Shown here piece by piece: positions 62,024 to 64,000 of a stretch of 64,000 nucleotides of DNA. Each line of letters begins with the position of its first letter. Position 1 is the first letter of the stretch. The DNA lies in NCBI GenBank assembly GCA_018398805.1, contig JAGFBZ010000855.1:3906001-3970000 (forward strand), given 5' to 3'. The position numbers and the translations under genes are program-made. The DNA is from Hirundichthys speculiger (Eukaryota > Chordata > Actinopteri > Beloniformes > Exocoetidae). The notes under the pieces are model-generated. The model saw nothing but the letters and a program-made list of their open reading frames with translations, was not told the DNA's origin and searched no databases.

Positions 62024-64000
62024 GATGCCATGTTAATATAGGCAGTTACGATTCTCCCTCCTTAAAAGTCTCTCCGGCTCTGTAAAAAATAATCCGTGTG
62101 TGTGTTTTTCTGTCAGTGTTCTTCCAACCATGTCCCATGTGTGCCTCAGTTATTGTCAGAATCAGCACAAGCAAATAATTATATTTACGTGATTAATTGA
62201 ATCCTGAAAATGTGATCAGTTCATAAAATGGAACTCAGCCCTCAGTTTTGTCTTTGGGGTCTGCACACTGTAAGTCCATATGATTCTTTTTTTTTTTTTT
62301 TAAGTTTTTATGGGTGAGACACATAATTTGCAAGCTGCTTTACTTATTCTTTACTTTTTTCTCTATTTTTTAAATCTTATATATTAAAATGAAAACTATA
62401 AATAGTTTCATTTTGCCTGTGAACTAAATTTATAATTAAAATATTTTTGAAAAAGAAATTCTTTGCAGCTAGAAGAGGACCAGATGCTCAGACTTTTATT
62501 TTATTTATTTATTTTTTTTTTATTTTAATTGACAAGGTTTAAACTTGGATCTTTTTTCAGGTCAAAAAATTCAACAACAGCGCACACGTCCATATTCATG
62601 CCTTCCTACCATCCAGGTGTGATTATGGATATCTTAAAATGAAAAGTATCAATCCACAGTTAGCCAAGGAAATCAAATACTAAACAGCAGGTTGCCTCAG
62701 CTTCCACTGAAATGATCAGTAGGCTTTAAATATATATTTATGAGAAAAAAGGCAAGTGTTGGAAGCAAACCATGAATTCTCCTCCTTTTGCGTCTATTGA
62801 CAGCATTTTTTTTGTGACATCTGTAGTCGACTTATAACAAAATAGCAGCAACCGTAGAAAGATGCTTGCATAAACAATCCTTTTGTACACATACAAAGTA
62901 AAAAGTACCTCAGTGTGTCTGCAGACATCCTAGCCACACTATGATGTATTGTTGGGCTTTGTCAGAGTTTATTTTGGCATAGTTCTGTGGCCCTCCGTTC
63001 TAACATTAATTACCATTTTGCAGTTACCTTAATTTTTTTAGAGAAAATATTTTATCAAAAATTCTTGAGTGAGATCTGCAGAAGCTGCTTTAAAATAAAA
63101 CAAATTCATGCCCACATAAGTCTTCCACAGCATTAATGCTGTGTTAAAAAAGATCTCTGCTGGACCGCAATGACATTCTGTGGCAGAGAAAACATTTCCT
63201 GTGGAACAACTAATAGCACTGATTTATTCTCGTGGTTTTTCCTGTTAACACATTGCTATATGTGTTGCATTTATAATTGAAAGTGCACTGACTCCATGAT
63301 GTGACTAAACTTCCTCAAGTGCAAGGGATGGATGATTGTCTCTGTCAAAAGAATCATTATTCAGTTTCTTTTGTGTATCGATGTGTCATTAATATTCTAT
63401 ATTAGCATCTGAAAAAGATGTCTCAAGCCCTTCCTGTGTGTTCAACTATCCACCTCATTTACCAACTATGGTATTGTTGTGTAATGATGCGCCACACTGA
63501 GGCCATTTTAGACAGAAACTGACCCCTTAGCTCCACAATGTTGTTACTTGCTGACCTCCTTCAGCCTAACGATTAGTTGATTCATTGATCCAACCCATGT
63601 CTTCTCAGGGAAACGTACAGGAAAAGTTTGTACAGTCTCAGGAGGTGGTAGTAAATGAGGAAGGAGGGCGAAGAGGCGAAGTCTATTGATTTTGTGGACA
63701 GTGACTGTGATCACTTTGAACAGCCTGGGATCGACAAACCGTCCCCAGGCAGTGCAAAACCTTGATCTAATGGACATGGAAGCAGCAGATGGGCGGGTCC
63801 ATCAGCAGCAAACATTCCACAACTCAACAAAAGCATGAGGGTATTAACTGTGATACCCATCGATCAGTCAGCACAGCACACAGTCAGAGACGCACGGGCC
63901 AATTCGATTTGTGTGGAGACGGAGCCGGTGTAATTGTACAGACCTACAAGCAGCAAAAACGACAGTATGGGTCAACAGAACACGGAAACACATTTTTTTT
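62024..64000. other. Non-coding DNA to the window end
   Basis: The AT-rich stretch has T tracts near 62288-62302 and 62511-62522. The last ~450 bases (63560-63960) are less AT-rich, but no protein or splice structure can be recognised. The window ends in a T run. Confidence 0.5.

Overview
The window looks like intergenic or intronic DNA from a ray-finned fish, probably a teleost. The reasons are the AT-rich base composition, frequent CA/TG, TA and CATC microsatellites, and a repeat load typical of teleosts: several Tc1-like transposons, hAT elements and MITEs, a tRNA-derived SINE, L2-like LINE tails ending in GATG repeats, and RTE-like LINE fragments. I found no intact host gene, no convincing coding exon, and no tRNA, rRNA or CRISPR locus. 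The only recognisable protein-coding sequence consists of broken transposase and reverse-transcriptase remnants.

Layout. From 1 to 17 kb the sequence is mostly single-copy non-coding DNA, with one LINE tail and several AT-motif-rich blocks that look like conserved non-coding elements. From 17 to 21 kb there is a MITE-like repeat carrying a 52-base C tract, a 46-base G tract, a tRNA-derived SINE and two near-identical LINE tails, one with a 15-bp target-site duplication. From 21 to 25.5 kb there is little beyond a CATC array and a diffuse repeat. At 25.6-26.7 and 28.6-29.7 kb lie two directly repeated copies of one ~1.1-kb non-autonomous hAT element. The 30-41.5 kb stretch is largely single copy, with a T18-G36 tract and an RTE LINE C-terminus.

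From 41.5 to 46 kb there is a dense nest of elements: a Tc1 copy split by a truncated LINE (12-bp target duplication), then a hAT-type MITE, then a second Tc1 copy split by a 1,997-bp solo-LTR-like insertion (4-bp target duplication, TG...CA ends). At 47.3 kb is another decayed Tc1. At 48.7 kb is a hAT 5' end with a BED zinc-finger fragment. At 50.9-52.3 kb is a 1,436-bp hAT element with a perfect 8-bp target duplication. At 52.9-53.5 kb is an LTR-like repeat. At 56.1-57.0 kb is an internally deleted Tc1 of the IR/DR type with both ends kept. The remainder carries long TA arrays and single-copy DNA.

None of the elements can encode a complete transposase or reverse transcriptase, so any mobility would depend on enzymes supplied from elsewhere. 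Family calls rest on recalled consensus features, visible termini and target duplications, not on database searches. I did not find a new multi-gene system. The strongest observations are the exactly bounded nested insertions and a set of candidate regulatory blocks.
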